A DNA stretch of 64,000 bases, from contig CM057060.1 in NCBI GenBank assembly GCA_029945375.1, forward strand, positions 3,224,001 to 3,288,000, read 5' to 3'. Position 1 is the first letter of the stretch, and each line of letters opens with the position of its first letter. The notes beneath the pieces are model-generated. The model worked only from the letters and a program-made list of their open reading frames with translations, did no database searches and was not told the origin of the DNA. A program made the translations under genes and the position numbers. The stretch comes from Agaricus subrufescens. Lineage: Eukaryota > Basidiomycota > Agaricomycetes > Agaricales > Agaricaceae. Positions 49,578-64,000 of the stretch are shown here, piece after piece.

Positions 49578-50594
49578 CGCCTCAAGTGTCGAGCTCAAGC
49601 AGCTCTGGGAAATGAATTATACAAATAGTCAGAGAATACCACGGAACCTGCCAAGAAGGGTGTTTATATCGTGACAAACAGACGGTTCGGCTGGTATGGC
49701 TTCTAATTAGTTAGCAACAACTGTGGGACGTTGAGTGAATAACTGCTGGGACCTTAATCCGAAAATATGTGGAGCATTACTATAAACGTGTATAACTTTA
49801 CCACCGTGAACCACGCAGGGGACTTAAGATTCAAATGTGAGAAGTAAAGAGAAGTCAGGACCTTGAGAATATTTGCCCAAAAACTTCAAATCTTGAGTGG
49901 CCGCCGCTGACTATGTAATATCTAGTAACACTCCGGACTTATCACACAAAATCTATGTGCTAGTCGTGGCATGACGCAGTCATTAAGGGATTTTTCGACA
50001 CAATATGGTGGTAGTACCTGAAATTATCGATTCTGAGAGCCAATATATACCTTCCCACACAGCTGAGCTTCGTCGCACGAGGGGCGCCGGTCATCAAGGC
50101 CGGCCTTCTCCATTTGCAAGCATTGAGCGTTTCGCTTGCTCTAGTCGTTCACAGGAAGGCCGGTTGACGGCCCTCGCACTGTGGCGCGTTTCCTCAGGCG
50201 ATTCACAACGTAGAATAGAAACCTATACCTGCACGCCAGATTTGAATACAATTCAATAGAATACGATAATAGAATATGAGGTTCTTATCTACCCTTCCAG
50301 AATAATGCCCCCGATCTTTCCTTTTCGTTCATCAGAACTTAGACAAAATTCACAGCCAGAAGTTAATGTAGAATGATAAACTACGGATTGAGCATAGGGA
50401 TAGTCACGATGGTCCCGTTAAATAGGGCAGAAGTCCCGTAATGCCGATATGCCACTCCAGATCTTATGCCGGGTCGACTGTTTACCGCACACTAAAATAG
50501 GATCACTTCTTCGGCCGCAAATACTTGATCAATAAAAAGTCTTTATTTTTTAGGTAGACACAAGATTCCAATGTCTTTCATGAGAGCTCGCCAC
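49578..50594. other. gap between GMC 3 and GMC 4
   Basis: About 1.0 kb, no gene. GMC 3 promoter side and GMC 4 3' flank. Confidence 0.4.
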
Positions 50595-53611
<3,017 letters not shown>

Positions 53612-55873
53612 TCAATATCGTTGCGACCAGTTCAAATTCGACCTAGGATCATATACTGGCATTGACCCACTTCCATACCCACCACTTCCATATCCACCAC
53701 CTCCATATCTACCACTTCCTGAAGCTACAGCCCTCCCCTCTTGCCCGTCAAATTTTACAGGGGGTGCACAGCCAGGAGGTAAGGCTGAATGATCGATCGA
53801 TAAGTGGCGCGAACTGTGCCGAGAGCCATGATTTCCTTGCCCTGGTATCAACGATGGAGGTAACTGGGGCTGTGGAAAGGCAGGCGCCGTGGGTGATTTT
53901 GTTGTGTTTGTGTAACCGAGATCAGAAGAAGTACGCGGATATTGCGGACGAAATGAGGAGGGTATGGGAAAGCCGTCGTAGCTTGACTGTGGACGTGGAG
54001 TTGTGGAGTAACTGTAATCAGAGGAGGTACGTGGAGGGCCTTGAGGGCGCAATGAGGGAGGCAAATGACTTGGCCAAGATGGGCTGTTACGTCCTCCAGT
54101 GGCGGTGGTCCTAGCCGTTGGGAAGGAAGGATCGCTGGTGGTTGAAGTTGAACTAGAGTAATATGAAGGAAATGAGTCTCGGGTATAATGAGAACTTCCT
54201 GCAGTGGACGAATAGCTCGCAGTCGAGCTACTCTTCTGATGGCCCATCGTATCCTGCACTCGTGAAACAGAGTCAATATTCTGCCCCTGTGCACCACTAT
54301 TGTCACGCCCACCTGGCCTCTTCGAGGTAGCCTGATGCATTAGAGTAACCTCCCCCGCATCCGCCGTAGGTTGTAATTCATCCTTACCTACACCTCGATA
54401 CTTCATCGCGTACTCTCTACACGCCTCCACACTCTCCTTCAATCTTTCGTCCTCCCTATCAAAAGCATAAATACAAAATCCAGGAAAGTTGTATTCCAAC
54501 AGCTCCTTCAATTTGGGCAACATCCCTTTATCAGGAGCGTAGGTTCCAGAGTTATTATCGATAACCAATTCCCAAGCGACTTGGTCATCGGGTATATCTT
54601 CACTGAAATTTTGCCAACCCCCTTTGGGTCGGGGATGGAATTCTCCACTAAATCGTACAGTTTCGCTACAGTTGGAGTGCAACGCGTGTTTTGAAGCAAA
54701 GTCTACGAAGAAAGCGGCGCCAGTTTCGGAGAATCGGAAAGAATCATCATCGGAAGAGATGATATAGGTATAAATCGCTGGCTTGACCCTCTTCATATTT
54801 TGTTTTTGGATGTCAGCTTTTGCAGATTCAGATCCAGGACGGCTGACACCCCCATGGAGAATCTCGATAACATCCCCCATTTTGTCAATAATCCCATAAC
54901 CGTTTCGTGCAGTGCGCGCGTATAACAATCGATGTCCCGCCTGAATGCCGGAGCGTACAGCGATAGAGGTAGGACCGGAGAAAATACTTTGGGCGGATTT
55001 GTAATTGACATTCCAGTGTTGATGAATATCGCCAAAGAAGAACGGTATACCACGGATATACATTTTCCAGGTGGAATATAGCCGAGCTTCGTCCAAGTTG
55101 GTGAGACGACCCACGGTAGGGGAGAAATGACGGGAAAAGCGAATGGGACCATCGAATAGGTATGGGAATTGGAATGCCAGTTCACGATCCGACGTAGGCG
55201 TAGAATCGATCTGGAATGAATGGGTAAATAAGAAACCAATGGTTTCTCCGAAGATCGCTCACCTTAAGCCAAAATTGCCCCCGGTTTCTTCTCAACATTG
55301 GTCCAGTGATCTCAGCTTCTTTAGCTCCAGCACTAACAGTCGTCTCAAATTCTCCAATATAATCGTCTGTCACATTTCCTTCATCCTTATCCATGACTCT
55401 GACTTTCAACGTAGCGTTTGTTGGGACATTCTTGACCCTCCAACTCTCGTTCCACACGGGCGCATCTGTATTTTTGATGACTTTCGAACTTGAATAAACA
55501 CGTATTAGTCCAACAATAGACTTGGCACATGCAAAACAGCAGGCGTACACGAGTGTGATGCGATTATCGATCTTGGCGATGAAATAGGGGTCCGCAGTCC
55601 CAACAACATCCATCTTGGGTAAACCTGACGCTCCAATGAACTGAAAAAAAGGGAACCTCAATAAGAAACAATTCACCAAAGAAACAAGTCTCAACACATT
55701 ACCTGAATCTCCAAATCGACAAAAACAGTGTTATGGTCCAATTCCACTGCCTCCTTCTTCCCAAATTTATTCAACAGCCCTGATTCCGTTTTTGATGTAG
55801 CGGTTTGAACGACGCCTTCTATGGTTTGTAACACAGAAGTCATACTTAATAGATTCCGTCTTCCTCCAGGCAT
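53612..55873 (-). CDS. C2-domain protein with disordered Gly/Tyr-rich tail
   Basis: Four exons (53612..55210, 55263..55488, 55549..55640, 55703..55873), 695 aa. An N-terminal C2 domain (about residues 48-150) shows IGASGLPKMDVVGTADPYF, NTDAPVWNESW, VRVMDKDEGNVTDDYIGEFE, including Asp residues placed to bind Ca2+. A conserved middle region (FDGPIRFSRHFSPTVGRLTN; MYIRGIPFFFGDIHQHWN) follows, as in fungal C2 proteins of unknown function. The last roughly 190 residues are Ser/Pro/Tyr-rich and end in GGGYGSGGYGSGS repeats. Likely a Ca2+-dependent membrane-binding protein in the cytosol. No enzyme motif seen. Confidence 0.8.
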
Positions 55874-58800
55874 GATTTGAAAGGAATTGCCAAAGCTGTA
55901 GTTTTCGGGTGGGGGGAAGAGGCACAGGAGGAGAGAATGATGAAAGCGAGAAAAGGCGTGGAGCCAGGTTAATAATTGCCTCCATTTATAAGGATCAAAC
56001 TAAAAATAGTGACTTGTGCTTTGTTTCAAGAATGCGCCGGCGCAGTGAAGATACGAGCGTTCTACTAAGGAGTCGAGCTTCTAATCACGACAGGGACTAT
56101 ATCCAACTGTGTAGTATGATACTGCGAAGCTGTTAGGACTGATTCAGGTTCCTTCCAGGGGAATATTACCTGATCGATCCAAGCTGTTACGAGACAGATA
56201 ACTATTACGATGAACGGGGCCCGAACTTATGGGCGCGGCTTTGTATTTATAAAATGTATTGTGCACTGCAACCCCAGGTACAGAATGCTTGACATAGAAG
56301 CAAGCTATGAGCATGGCTCTTTGACTAGGCAAGTGACAGGCAATTCGATAACGCATTCGGAACAACAACCAGCTTTGGCAAATCAATGGGTAAGTGATGA
56401 ACCATCTCGTCATCTCATATAATGTTCAATTGTTGCCGTGGAATCAGCCGGATTGATTTACGTTGCTCTGGTGACTGTCTGTCACAACAAGCGCTCGGAT
56501 CAGTTTCTCGAATTAGGTAAGAAATAGTGTTTTGAAGGATGGACGTGCACAGGATGAGCGTTACAACTATCACAATTGCTCTACAGTCCTATTGATCAAA
56601 CGAAAACGAAAAATTCTGTGATCGGCTTTTACGTTTTGCTCAATTCTAGTGAGTGAATTAGGAATTTCGACAAAAGGAGGAGGAGATAAAGGATCAATCA
56701 ATGATCAGCACGAAATGAGCAAGGGTCCACCGGCAAGGTACTCCCTCGGTATACCCTCAACTGCTTCGGGATCAGCACCTCGGCAAACAGTCGACGATTC
56801 CGCTTATATACCACACATACACCGCCGGCGGCAAAAGGTCCAGCAGTGGATACAATATGACCCACCGCCGAGTTGCAGTGCAAAGCGGGTAGCCTTGCTC
56901 GATACCAAACAACATTTTTACTCAGTTTTTTTTCGATGGACTCGGTTCCATCGATGCCGCTCGGCCGCCGGGTGATAAATACTCCTTACAACTTCTTTAG
57001 TATGGTGTCTGGAACCTGGTCTGACCTAGTTTCTCGAGTCCCATCATGATCTATCACTCCGTAGCACTCAGTGCTCGTGCTGTGCCGTGTTAAGTACGCG
57101 CCTTATCTAACATATATAATTCTATGCTTCCGAAAGCCGTGATGCCGAATTTGAAAGAGTAAATTAATCATGTGAATATCACGCTCTGATACTCGAGTTG
57201 TTTCGGCAACACGAAACTCATCAATATAAAAAATGATCAACAAATTCTCATCGCCATTTTATTCCAAATAGTTAAGGCGCTATAGCACAAAAAAGTACGG
57301 ATCACGCGTGAATGGATGCAGACTTGACGCGGACTTAACGCAAGAAATTGAAAGGTGAACTCGGCTGGATGCAGGGAGAAAGCCTGATTGTGCAATATGG
57401 ACACTATTATAGGCTGACACAGACAAATGAGGATCGACGCGGGCATCATGCAGACGCCTCGTGGAATGACGCGGCCACCACGCTGCGGACACAGCCTTCC
57501 CATCTCTTTGACACCGAAAAACACATGAAAATTTATACTTTATACACCACATCTAAGGAAAAGCCAGTATGAGTGAGTGGAAGTGGGTTGGATGCGTTGT
57601 GTAGGGGCCCAGCCACGGAAAGATGTCCGCATATCCTGCGAGCCCCAAATAGGCCTAGTCTAGCCTTCTCAAAGTTTCTCGATCTCAATAAGGACATATT
57701 GTTGGGGCCCGCCACCATCTATACAAGAGCACAGCCGTGGCGATGTCGAAACGTGTACCAAAGATAACATTGATAACAATAACGCAGTGTATCGTACCAT
57801 ACTCTCAACTTTTGCCCTTAATACTGTCAAGTACTTTGTTCTCTATGTCAACATCTTGTACCTCTCTATCTACCTCTACAGAAACTGAGATAGCATCGCC
57901 ATCTACTAATACCGCATCTCAGCCTACACGATGGTATTACTCCGCGTCTGCGTACTAGCACATAATGCCCAAGCGACTCATATAGCAAGCTCAAGGTTCA
58001 TACTCTCCTCGAGGCAGTATCAATCACGCCATCCAACAACAACTCCACAAACATCACAATCACAAAGATATCCCAACTTGATCAACTAAACCAGAATCAC
58101 CAATCTTCAACAATCGAATCACGCCACACACACACCTATAAAAAGTAAAACCCCATCAATCAAGAACTCGAACTAACAACAAAAAGACCAATTGGCCTTT
58201 GTTTCTAGAACCTGATCCACCAAACTGCCAACCCCACAATCAAAACCACTAGAAGAAACAAACACAACACATTGTATTTTCGATCTCTTCATCACCAGAA
58301 AAAAAAAAAAAAAAGATTGTCATAAAAAACACTGCCCCCAAAGCTCCACACACCCCTTCCCCAAAAAAACACAAAGGGGTACCCCAAACTAAACAAACGT
58401 AGTAAAAGAGTATTTGTGTTGATAAGAAAAAAAGGCGGAGAGGGTCAGAAAGACAGACGTTCGTAAGGTCGTAAAACAGAGAACAAGAAAATAGACAAGA
58501 TTAACGAGGTAATAATATAATATATATATATATACGGGGTTTATATTTGTACGATTGGAAACTTGAAAAACGAGTGACGGAGGTTTTTGTTCTTTTCAAA
58601 AAAACAATGAAAGTAGTAGATTTTTCCAGAGTTAGTGAGAAGGAGTTCCAGGGTTCGGAGAAAAAAGAAGGTATTCGCGTATGGGAAATCAAGGACGAAA
58701 ATGGGATTGTCGCGTCATGAAGCATGCGGCAAGTCTTTCGACTGCAAATGTGAAGCGGGTCTGGAAGAACCTTTTACTAGGCACCCAGTAACCCGCGCGA

Positions 58801-59161
58801 AATGGAGGAGTGACTGTCCGATGTATCGGTAGCCGTAAGCGGCATTGTGACCTTTGCACCAAAAACAGTTAAGCGACTCACAAAAAACGGAAAAAAGGAA
58901 AGTCACATACTCGACTCCCAAGATCCTTCCTTTCTGCTCCTATAAACGTAATGCCATTTCTCTCGCGCCAGGCACCAGGCCAGATGAACTCGCGAAAAGA
59001 ACCGATTTTTTTGTTTGCCAGAAGACAAGTAATTCCCGAGGAAAAGTAGAAAGCAAGGAAAAGCATAGTGGAGTAAATGAAGAAATCGTCTGTAAGCGCA
59101 GCAAAAAGAGGCGATTTGGGAAGAAAATTAAAAGAAGAAAGCAATCCCCTCCGAGGTTTTC
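55874..59161. other. 3.3 kb without a recognisable gene
   Basis: Several open frames exist but none has a start, splice pattern and domain that agree. The minus strand at about 58200-58620 looks promoter-like: a TATA dinucleotide run (58519-58534) upstream of long pyrimidine tracts and a 16-base poly-T at about 58300. No gene body follows convincingly. A multi-exon gene without known domains or a non-coding RNA could be missed here. Confidence 0.4.
58519..58534. repeat. TA microsatellite
   Basis: Run of alternating T and A inside a promoter-like AT-rich segment. Short; no wider significance claimed. Confidence 0.6.
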
Positions 59162-60109
59162 CTACAATGCCGATACGCTAGCCAAAGGTGACCTCGGTGT
59201 TCTTCTACTTCTGCCGGGTTCAGCATGTGCAATTTGGGCGAGAAGCCGGGATTTTGCAGTGCCACTACTGAGTTTTACGCGGTGCCGATGACGGAAGAAG
59301 AGAGAAGCGATTATTTGAGGTTGAGGGTTGATCGGTAGATGGAGCGGAGTAGGAGGAGGGGGAGGGGAGGGAGAAGGGGAAGGAGTAAGGGGAGAAGAGT
59401 CCCGAGCGCTGTCAATGTCCATGTCGTCGGCCCAGGCTGAGGAATGCGAAGGGGGTGAAAGGTGCGGCGTAACGTCGAGCCATCGAGGGTTAATCTCGTG
59501 GAAGATGAGATACGACCTCAAACGGTCCATGAAGACGGACTCTTGGTTGTCCAGGTCCGAAAGAAGCTCGCCGCCAATGTCCGTGTCCACCTCCATCATC
59601 GAAGAAAGATGGGATTCGGCCTTTGAGAACTCCCTCTGCAGTCTGGTCCAAGCGATGCTCCGGTAGACATTGCATAGAAACATGAGGTCACCGGTGAAGG
59701 GGCTGAAGCCCAAGCCGAGAGCGGCAGCAGCGCTGTTTTTCTTGGTGGGTAGCGAGCGGGGGAAGCTGGGAGAGGGGTAAAAGGTGGGGGGCGAGAGACT
59801 GGACTTGCGAGCGCGTTTGCGAGGAGGCGTCGGGGAGGAGGACGACGAGGGGGACGACGAGGGCTGGTCGGGCTGTGTGCTGAGGGCGCAGCGCTTTCTT
59901 CGCAGCAGAGAGGCATGGGTGCGTTGGCGGGGGCGGGGCGGGGGCGGGGGCGCGGCCGAGTTGGAGGAGGTGGAGGCGAGGGAGGGGATTTCGGGGAGAT
60001 CGGAGGAGGGAAAGGGGACGGCGGAGCGGTGGACAGAGACGCTGGTGAGGGAGAGCGTGCAGGTCGCCGCGGCCTTTTTGCGTTTGAGGAGGGGCAGCAC
60101 GGCGGTCAT
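59162..60109 (-). CDS. Ser/Pro-rich hypothetical protein with basic nuclear-type motif
   Basis: Single exon, 315 aa from the ATG at 60109. I do not recognise a family. Residues about 1-135 and 225-275 are low-complexity Ser/Pro; between them is a compact region (FSPFTGDLMFLCNVYRSIAW to FMDRLRSYLIFHEINPRWLD) that looks folded and alpha-helical. PPRKRARKSS is a plausible nuclear localisation signal. The gene is much richer in G+C than its surroundings. TATATA at about 60140 lies some 30 bp upstream of the ATG. Low complexity makes this less certain than the other calls, although the long open frame in GC-rich DNA is also partly expected by chance. Confidence 0.55.
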   Translation of the reverse strand: MTAVLPLLKRKKAAATCTLSLTSVSVHRSAVPFPSSDLPEIPSLASTSSNSAAPPPPPRPRQRTHASLLRRKRCALSTQPDQPSSSPSSSSSPTPPRKRARKSSLSPPTFYPSPSFPRSLPTKKNSAAAALGLGFSPFTGDLMFLCNVYRSIAWTRLQREFSKAESHLSSMMEVDTDIGGELLSDLDNQESVFMDRLRSYLIFHEINPRWLDVTPHLSPPSHSSAWADDMDIDSARDSSPLTPSPSPSPPPPPTPLHLPINPQPQIIASLFFRHRHRVKLSSGTAKSRLLAQIAHAEPGRSRRTPRSPLASVSAL

Positions 60110-62393
60110 CTTCTGCCCTCCCCCCACACGCCCCGCCAATATATACCCTCCCCGTCACATGACCTGCTCACACGGCTCTATCACTACCTCCTCTCAATTT
60201 CCACACCATCTCCCTCAGATAGCAGCCAGCTCTGCTCGGGAATACCCTTGGCCAGCGGAGATGGTGTCCAGGGCCATTCACCTACTGCGGGGCCTTTTCG
60301 ACGTCACTTCTCGTATGCTATTCGGCCTGCTGTCCGGTCAGCCGGCAATGCCTAGTACACTCAAAACCATTAAGCGGGTTCATTCAGTACAAAACCACAG
60401 ATCGTACCACTAAGCAATACGTTTGATCGGATCTACGGCTGTGGTATAGCAAAGCGACTGCGATCGTTTTGTTCCCTCCACCACTTGATGTCTTCTCGCA
60501 TTGCCTCGCTGATTCCTGATAAGATAGACTACACTGGACATTTCAATCTATATATATGAAATACAGAATAGTACAAAAGGGTGGTAATGTCGAACCCTAA
60601 ATCGACACTGCGACGAGTTCACGTGTAAAAGCACGCCCTTCTCACGGCGCGCGGCGTGCGCGACGCGTGTTGCTCGTTGATATCTCGTCACGTGTCACAG
60701 CCGTGTTACTGTTGGCGCTGTGTGACCCCGTATATCGCTCCTATCCACAAACACGACTCTGCAAATTCACATGTCGGCCTCGTGTCTTGATAAGAGCTCC
60801 AGGAGACGAGTTTCGCTAAAATTTTGGTATCCAAACAACACAGGATCACCGCACAACGATGTGAACAAACCATCTGCCAGTTTGCAGACTCGAGATGGCG
60901 GAGCACTACCGCGACTACCGTGGGAACCGCATCAATAGCAACCAGCACAAGCTGACCAAACCCCAAGTTTTTGGGCTCTTGAATAAGCAGAGGGGTGAGA
61001 CGATGAGTATAACCCGACGAGTGTACCATGAACACGAGGGGTGATATATTGAAAAGTTCTTCGACTTTAGCTTGTTCACCAAGAACATGGATGTGGGTTC
61101 AGAGGTGCAATATCAAGCAATGATATCCGGCATGAAGGATACCAAGGAGTTCCAAATTTACAATGACTAGACGGGTACTTAAAGCAATACAAACACCCCG
61201 AAATCGGAGCTTCTTTTTATCATGAATCGTGTGGCACACTCGCGCTGTGCAAGCTGAGACTCACTCAACTCCACCCACATCCAGGGTTACTTCGTACAAA
61301 AATAACCCAAAATCAACCAGGGCCCGAGCTTGATGAGAGACCCCTGATGGTGCCGGATCTCATGTACAGAACAATGCTGTATATAGGAAAACGCTTCGCT
61401 ACTCCACAACAAATTTTCTGAGGGTTCTCTCAGGACCGACAGCAATGATCCGTCTCTCTAGTAGAAAAATACTCGTATAGGCCAGTCGGCCACTGACTCT
61501 CGTTTATAATTAGCTCTAGTACGATATCTGACATACAAGCACATACATGACAAACCGAAATCGGACTCATTTCATCTGCCGCCGAACGGCGAGCTAAAAA
61601 AAAGATCCAAGCCGAGCTTTTTCTTTTTCATTATGAGCGAATCTGATCATTGTATTACATTGCTACAAAGATATATATTTGTATTCATCAGCAGTTGTAC
61701 CCTGAGGTCTTGGTCCTCATAAAGTCTGGGGAAGAAACCCCTGCCGGAAATATCATATTCGTTCGAGTCTAAGGCACCTCGCCCATCTACATAGAAACTC
61801 CAACCTCAATCCGGCTTTGAGAATCTCCAAAAGAATCTCAATTCTAGAAAATGCACAAACTACAACGATGATCTAATCTCAAAGAGTACTCACCTTCGTG
61901 ACAACTGCATTGACGGCCATCTGGGTGCTTGTTTTACCGGCCGCGGCTTCTTGCTTCTTCATCACGATGCGTACCCAAACTTTTGTACACGCCAGGGTTA
62001 CGGCCGTGGGTGCCAGGTTTTGATTCAAAATCAACAACACCCCACCCAAACTCCTCACTCCCATATCCAGATCCCCAACCAACCACAACCAAAAGTCGCG
62101 TCCTCTTTTGTCAATCGTGGAGGCACCTATAAATTTCTATCAAGTTCTCAATGCGCAGCTCGCACCTCACCTCCATCCACTCACAAAATTCAAAAATCAT
62201 CTCAGGCTCACGCGCCACCGCTGAAAATTAGATATCAAAACTCAGGTTCTTCGTCCGATATCGGACTCCTGAAGCATGACCCTGAGCCGTGTCTAAACTG
62301 GAAATCCATATGGTAAACTGAGATGGATGAAGAATGCTTATAAGAGCTCAAACCTGCTAGCATTTCTTCAACCTAATACTCAGTCCGTGCGTG
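60110..62393. other. 2.3 kb without a recognisable gene
   Basis: No coding region I can defend. At 60645-60720 there is a CpG-dense stretch with GCGCGCGGCGTGCGCGACGC followed by CACGTG. The last roughly 100 bp should contain the promoter of GMC 5. Confidence 0.4.
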
Positions 62394-64000
62394 ATGAGTT
62401 TCAGACGACTCTCTGCCTTGCTACTCTTGCTTCCCTCTGTTCTCGGTGGTGGAATTTACGAAAGCATTGACCACCTACCGACTGATGTCAATTTCGATTT
62501 TCTAATCGTTGGTGGTCAGTTTGTCGCATCATTCCTCGAAAGAACCCAGAACTCACTTTTTGCAACTGTTAGGTGGAACTGCTGGTCCCGTACTGGCGAA
62601 CCGGTTAGCAGAGGACTCCAACAATAATGTCTTGCTTGTGGAAGCAGGCCGTAGGTAAAGTGCCTCCCAGTATATCCCAACTCGATCATCACAGACTGAA
62701 ATCACAATCAGTAACGTTGGTATTCTCTCTACACAAGTGCCTGGGCTTATGCTCGATGTCATCAATCCCGCCAACGGGCTCGATTGGAACTACACCACGA
62801 CTCCTCAATCAACCTTGGGTGGGCGAAGTATTGATTATAGCAGGGGGTTTGTTCTTGGTGGTTGTAGTGCACACAGTATGTCATTCACATTAGCATCTAT
62901 TACACATGCGCTAACCACTGTTGGCTCTATCAGACTCTATGTTCTGGTCTAGAGGTTCAAAAGAAGATTGGGATCGTATAGCGAGTTTGGCGGGAGACTC
63001 ACAATGGTCCTGGGATGGTATAATGCCCTCCATGCTAAAGGTATGAATATCACATCTGGTGCGATAAAGGGAAATCCGCTAAAACTTGAGAAGAGTGAAC
63101 GCTTCGGAGAGGCGGCTGATGGCCACAATCAAACTGGAGAATTCAACCCTTCTGTCCACTCTACCACCGGAATGATCGGAGTCTCCACTGCTGGTTTCCC
63201 TGCCAACATCAACTCCCGTGTTTTACAAACCGGCAAAGAATTGTCCGAGTTTCCTCCTCTTGATGATGTGAATGGCGGTAGACCCTTAGGCTTAGGTGTG
63301 TTCAATGTTCTTTTTCTCTATTGTTTCGTGTTTTAATTGAGTTGGTGGTTCTTAGGCTGGTATCAGGGAAGCATCCGTGATGGTGTTCGTCAAACTGGCG
63401 CTTCGGTGTATCTAGATGAAGAAGAACTCAAATTGACAGAAAATTTACATGTCCTCGTTAACACCCGCGTGACCCGCGTTCTACCTGCGGAAAATGGCTC
63501 TAACAAGTTTACGACTATTCAACTTGGTAATGACGCCAGTATGTTGTCATATGTGTTTTCCAAGAAATGATGCATGGGTTTTTTAACTTTAAAATAGAAT
63601 CGTTACGCAATCTTACGGCGAAGAAAGAAGTTATTCTGTCTGCGGGCGCTATCAACACTCCTAGTATTCTTCTTCACTCTGGCATCGGTGATGATGCGAC
63701 CTTAAAGAAGCTGGGAATCAAGACGTTACACTCTTTGCCTGGCGTCGGTCAAAACTTGATGGATCAACCATATATCCCCGCTGTGTGGTCTGTGAATTCA
63801 ACTGCACCTCCGTATGTCTTGCCCCTGCAAACATCCGTCAGCCAGCTTGTCCTAAATTTAAACAGAGTTGACCCCGACGCTGCGTTGGAGCAATGGAAAA
63901 AGAGTCATACAGGCCCATTCACAATGAGTGTTACATCCCCCAACAACATTGCGTACACGAGGATCGCCAATATTTCTTCGGTGTTCCCGGGCCTGGCTGA
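62394..64000 (+). CDS. GMC oxidoreductase (GMC 5), 3' end beyond window
   Basis: Eight visible exons (62394..62514, 62573..62654, 62712..62875, 62934..63040, 63091..63295, 63356..63538, 63598..63811, 63866 to the edge). Signal peptide [79 protein letters not shown]. The exon series 164, 107, 205, 183, 214 nt parallels GMC 1, 3 and 4 (164, 107, 208, 177, 214), so the intron pattern is ancestral. The sequence is clearly more distant, and the His-containing C-terminus is outside the window. It is the only GMC gene here on the plus strand. Confidence 0.85.

Noticed and set aside
56649..56975. Plus-strand 108-codon frame
   Set aside because: No ATG at its start, no domain or signal peptide, and no splice partners. 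Probably chance.
58200..58310. Possible tail-anchor peptide (LLVVLIVGLAVWWIRF) on the minus strand
   Set aside because: The reading depends on one frame directly after a poly-T tract. No upstream exon with a matching phase or domain was found, and the area looks like a promoter or UTR.

Overview
The window is nuclear DNA of a filamentous basidiomycete, most likely a saprotrophic or wood/litter-decaying member of the Agaricomycetes. Genes carry many short introns (about 35-80 nt, nearly all GT-AG with a few GC-AG), intergenic space is small, and the gene families are typical of such fungi: aryl-alcohol-oxidase-type GMC oxidoreductases, a heme-thiolate peroxygenase, berberine-bridge-type flavoenzymes, fast-evolving F-box proteins and small secreted cysteine-rich proteins. 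All exon models were built by hand from splice signals, reading frame and comparison between paralogues inside the window; no search was run.

Layout. (1) 1-6.5 kb: a tandem duplication of about 3.65 kb. Each unit holds the 3' tail of an SR-protein kinase gene (+) and an F-box protein gene (-). The kinase piece of the second unit is a broken fragment. (2) 7.0-12.4 kb: a tandem pair of secreted 5'-nucleotidase genes (-); the right-hand copy has an in-frame TAA and looks dead. A foldback MITE-like element lies between them. (3) 12.7-17.6 kb: a DUF1349 protein (+), the autophagy lipase ATG15 (-) and a 13-exon MFS transporter (-). (4) 17.57-24.40 kb: a complete hAT-superfamily DNA transposon with 19-bp terminal inverted repeats and a perfect 8-bp target duplication. 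It sits 3 bp upstream of the MFS start codon, carries a decayed transposase plus a Ulp1-like protease region, and has a smaller foldback element nested in its left end. Then come a decayed duplicate of the MFS 3' half, LTR-like sequence and other repeats up to about 27.4 kb. This whole stretch is depleted in CpG. (5) 27.7-52.8 kb: an oxidative gene neighbourhood with two BBE-type FAD oxidases, four complete GMC oxidoreductases, an unspecific-peroxygenase gene with a remnant of a second one, a membrane-anchored esterase, an RNase T1-type secreted ribonuclease, a secreted Cys-rich protein and another F-box protein. (6) 53.6-64.0 kb: a C2-domain protein, a Ser/Pro-rich hypothetical protein, long stretches without recognisable genes, and a fifth GMC oxidoreductase running off the right edge.

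How the genes may work together (inference): GMC alcohol oxidases and BBE-type oxidases reduce O2 to H2O2, and the peroxygenase needs H2O2 as co-substrate, so the 27.7-52.8 kb block could supply both oxidant and peroxide user outside the cell. The rest of the window shows a genome that changes quickly by tandem duplication, followed by point-mutation decay and transposon insertion.
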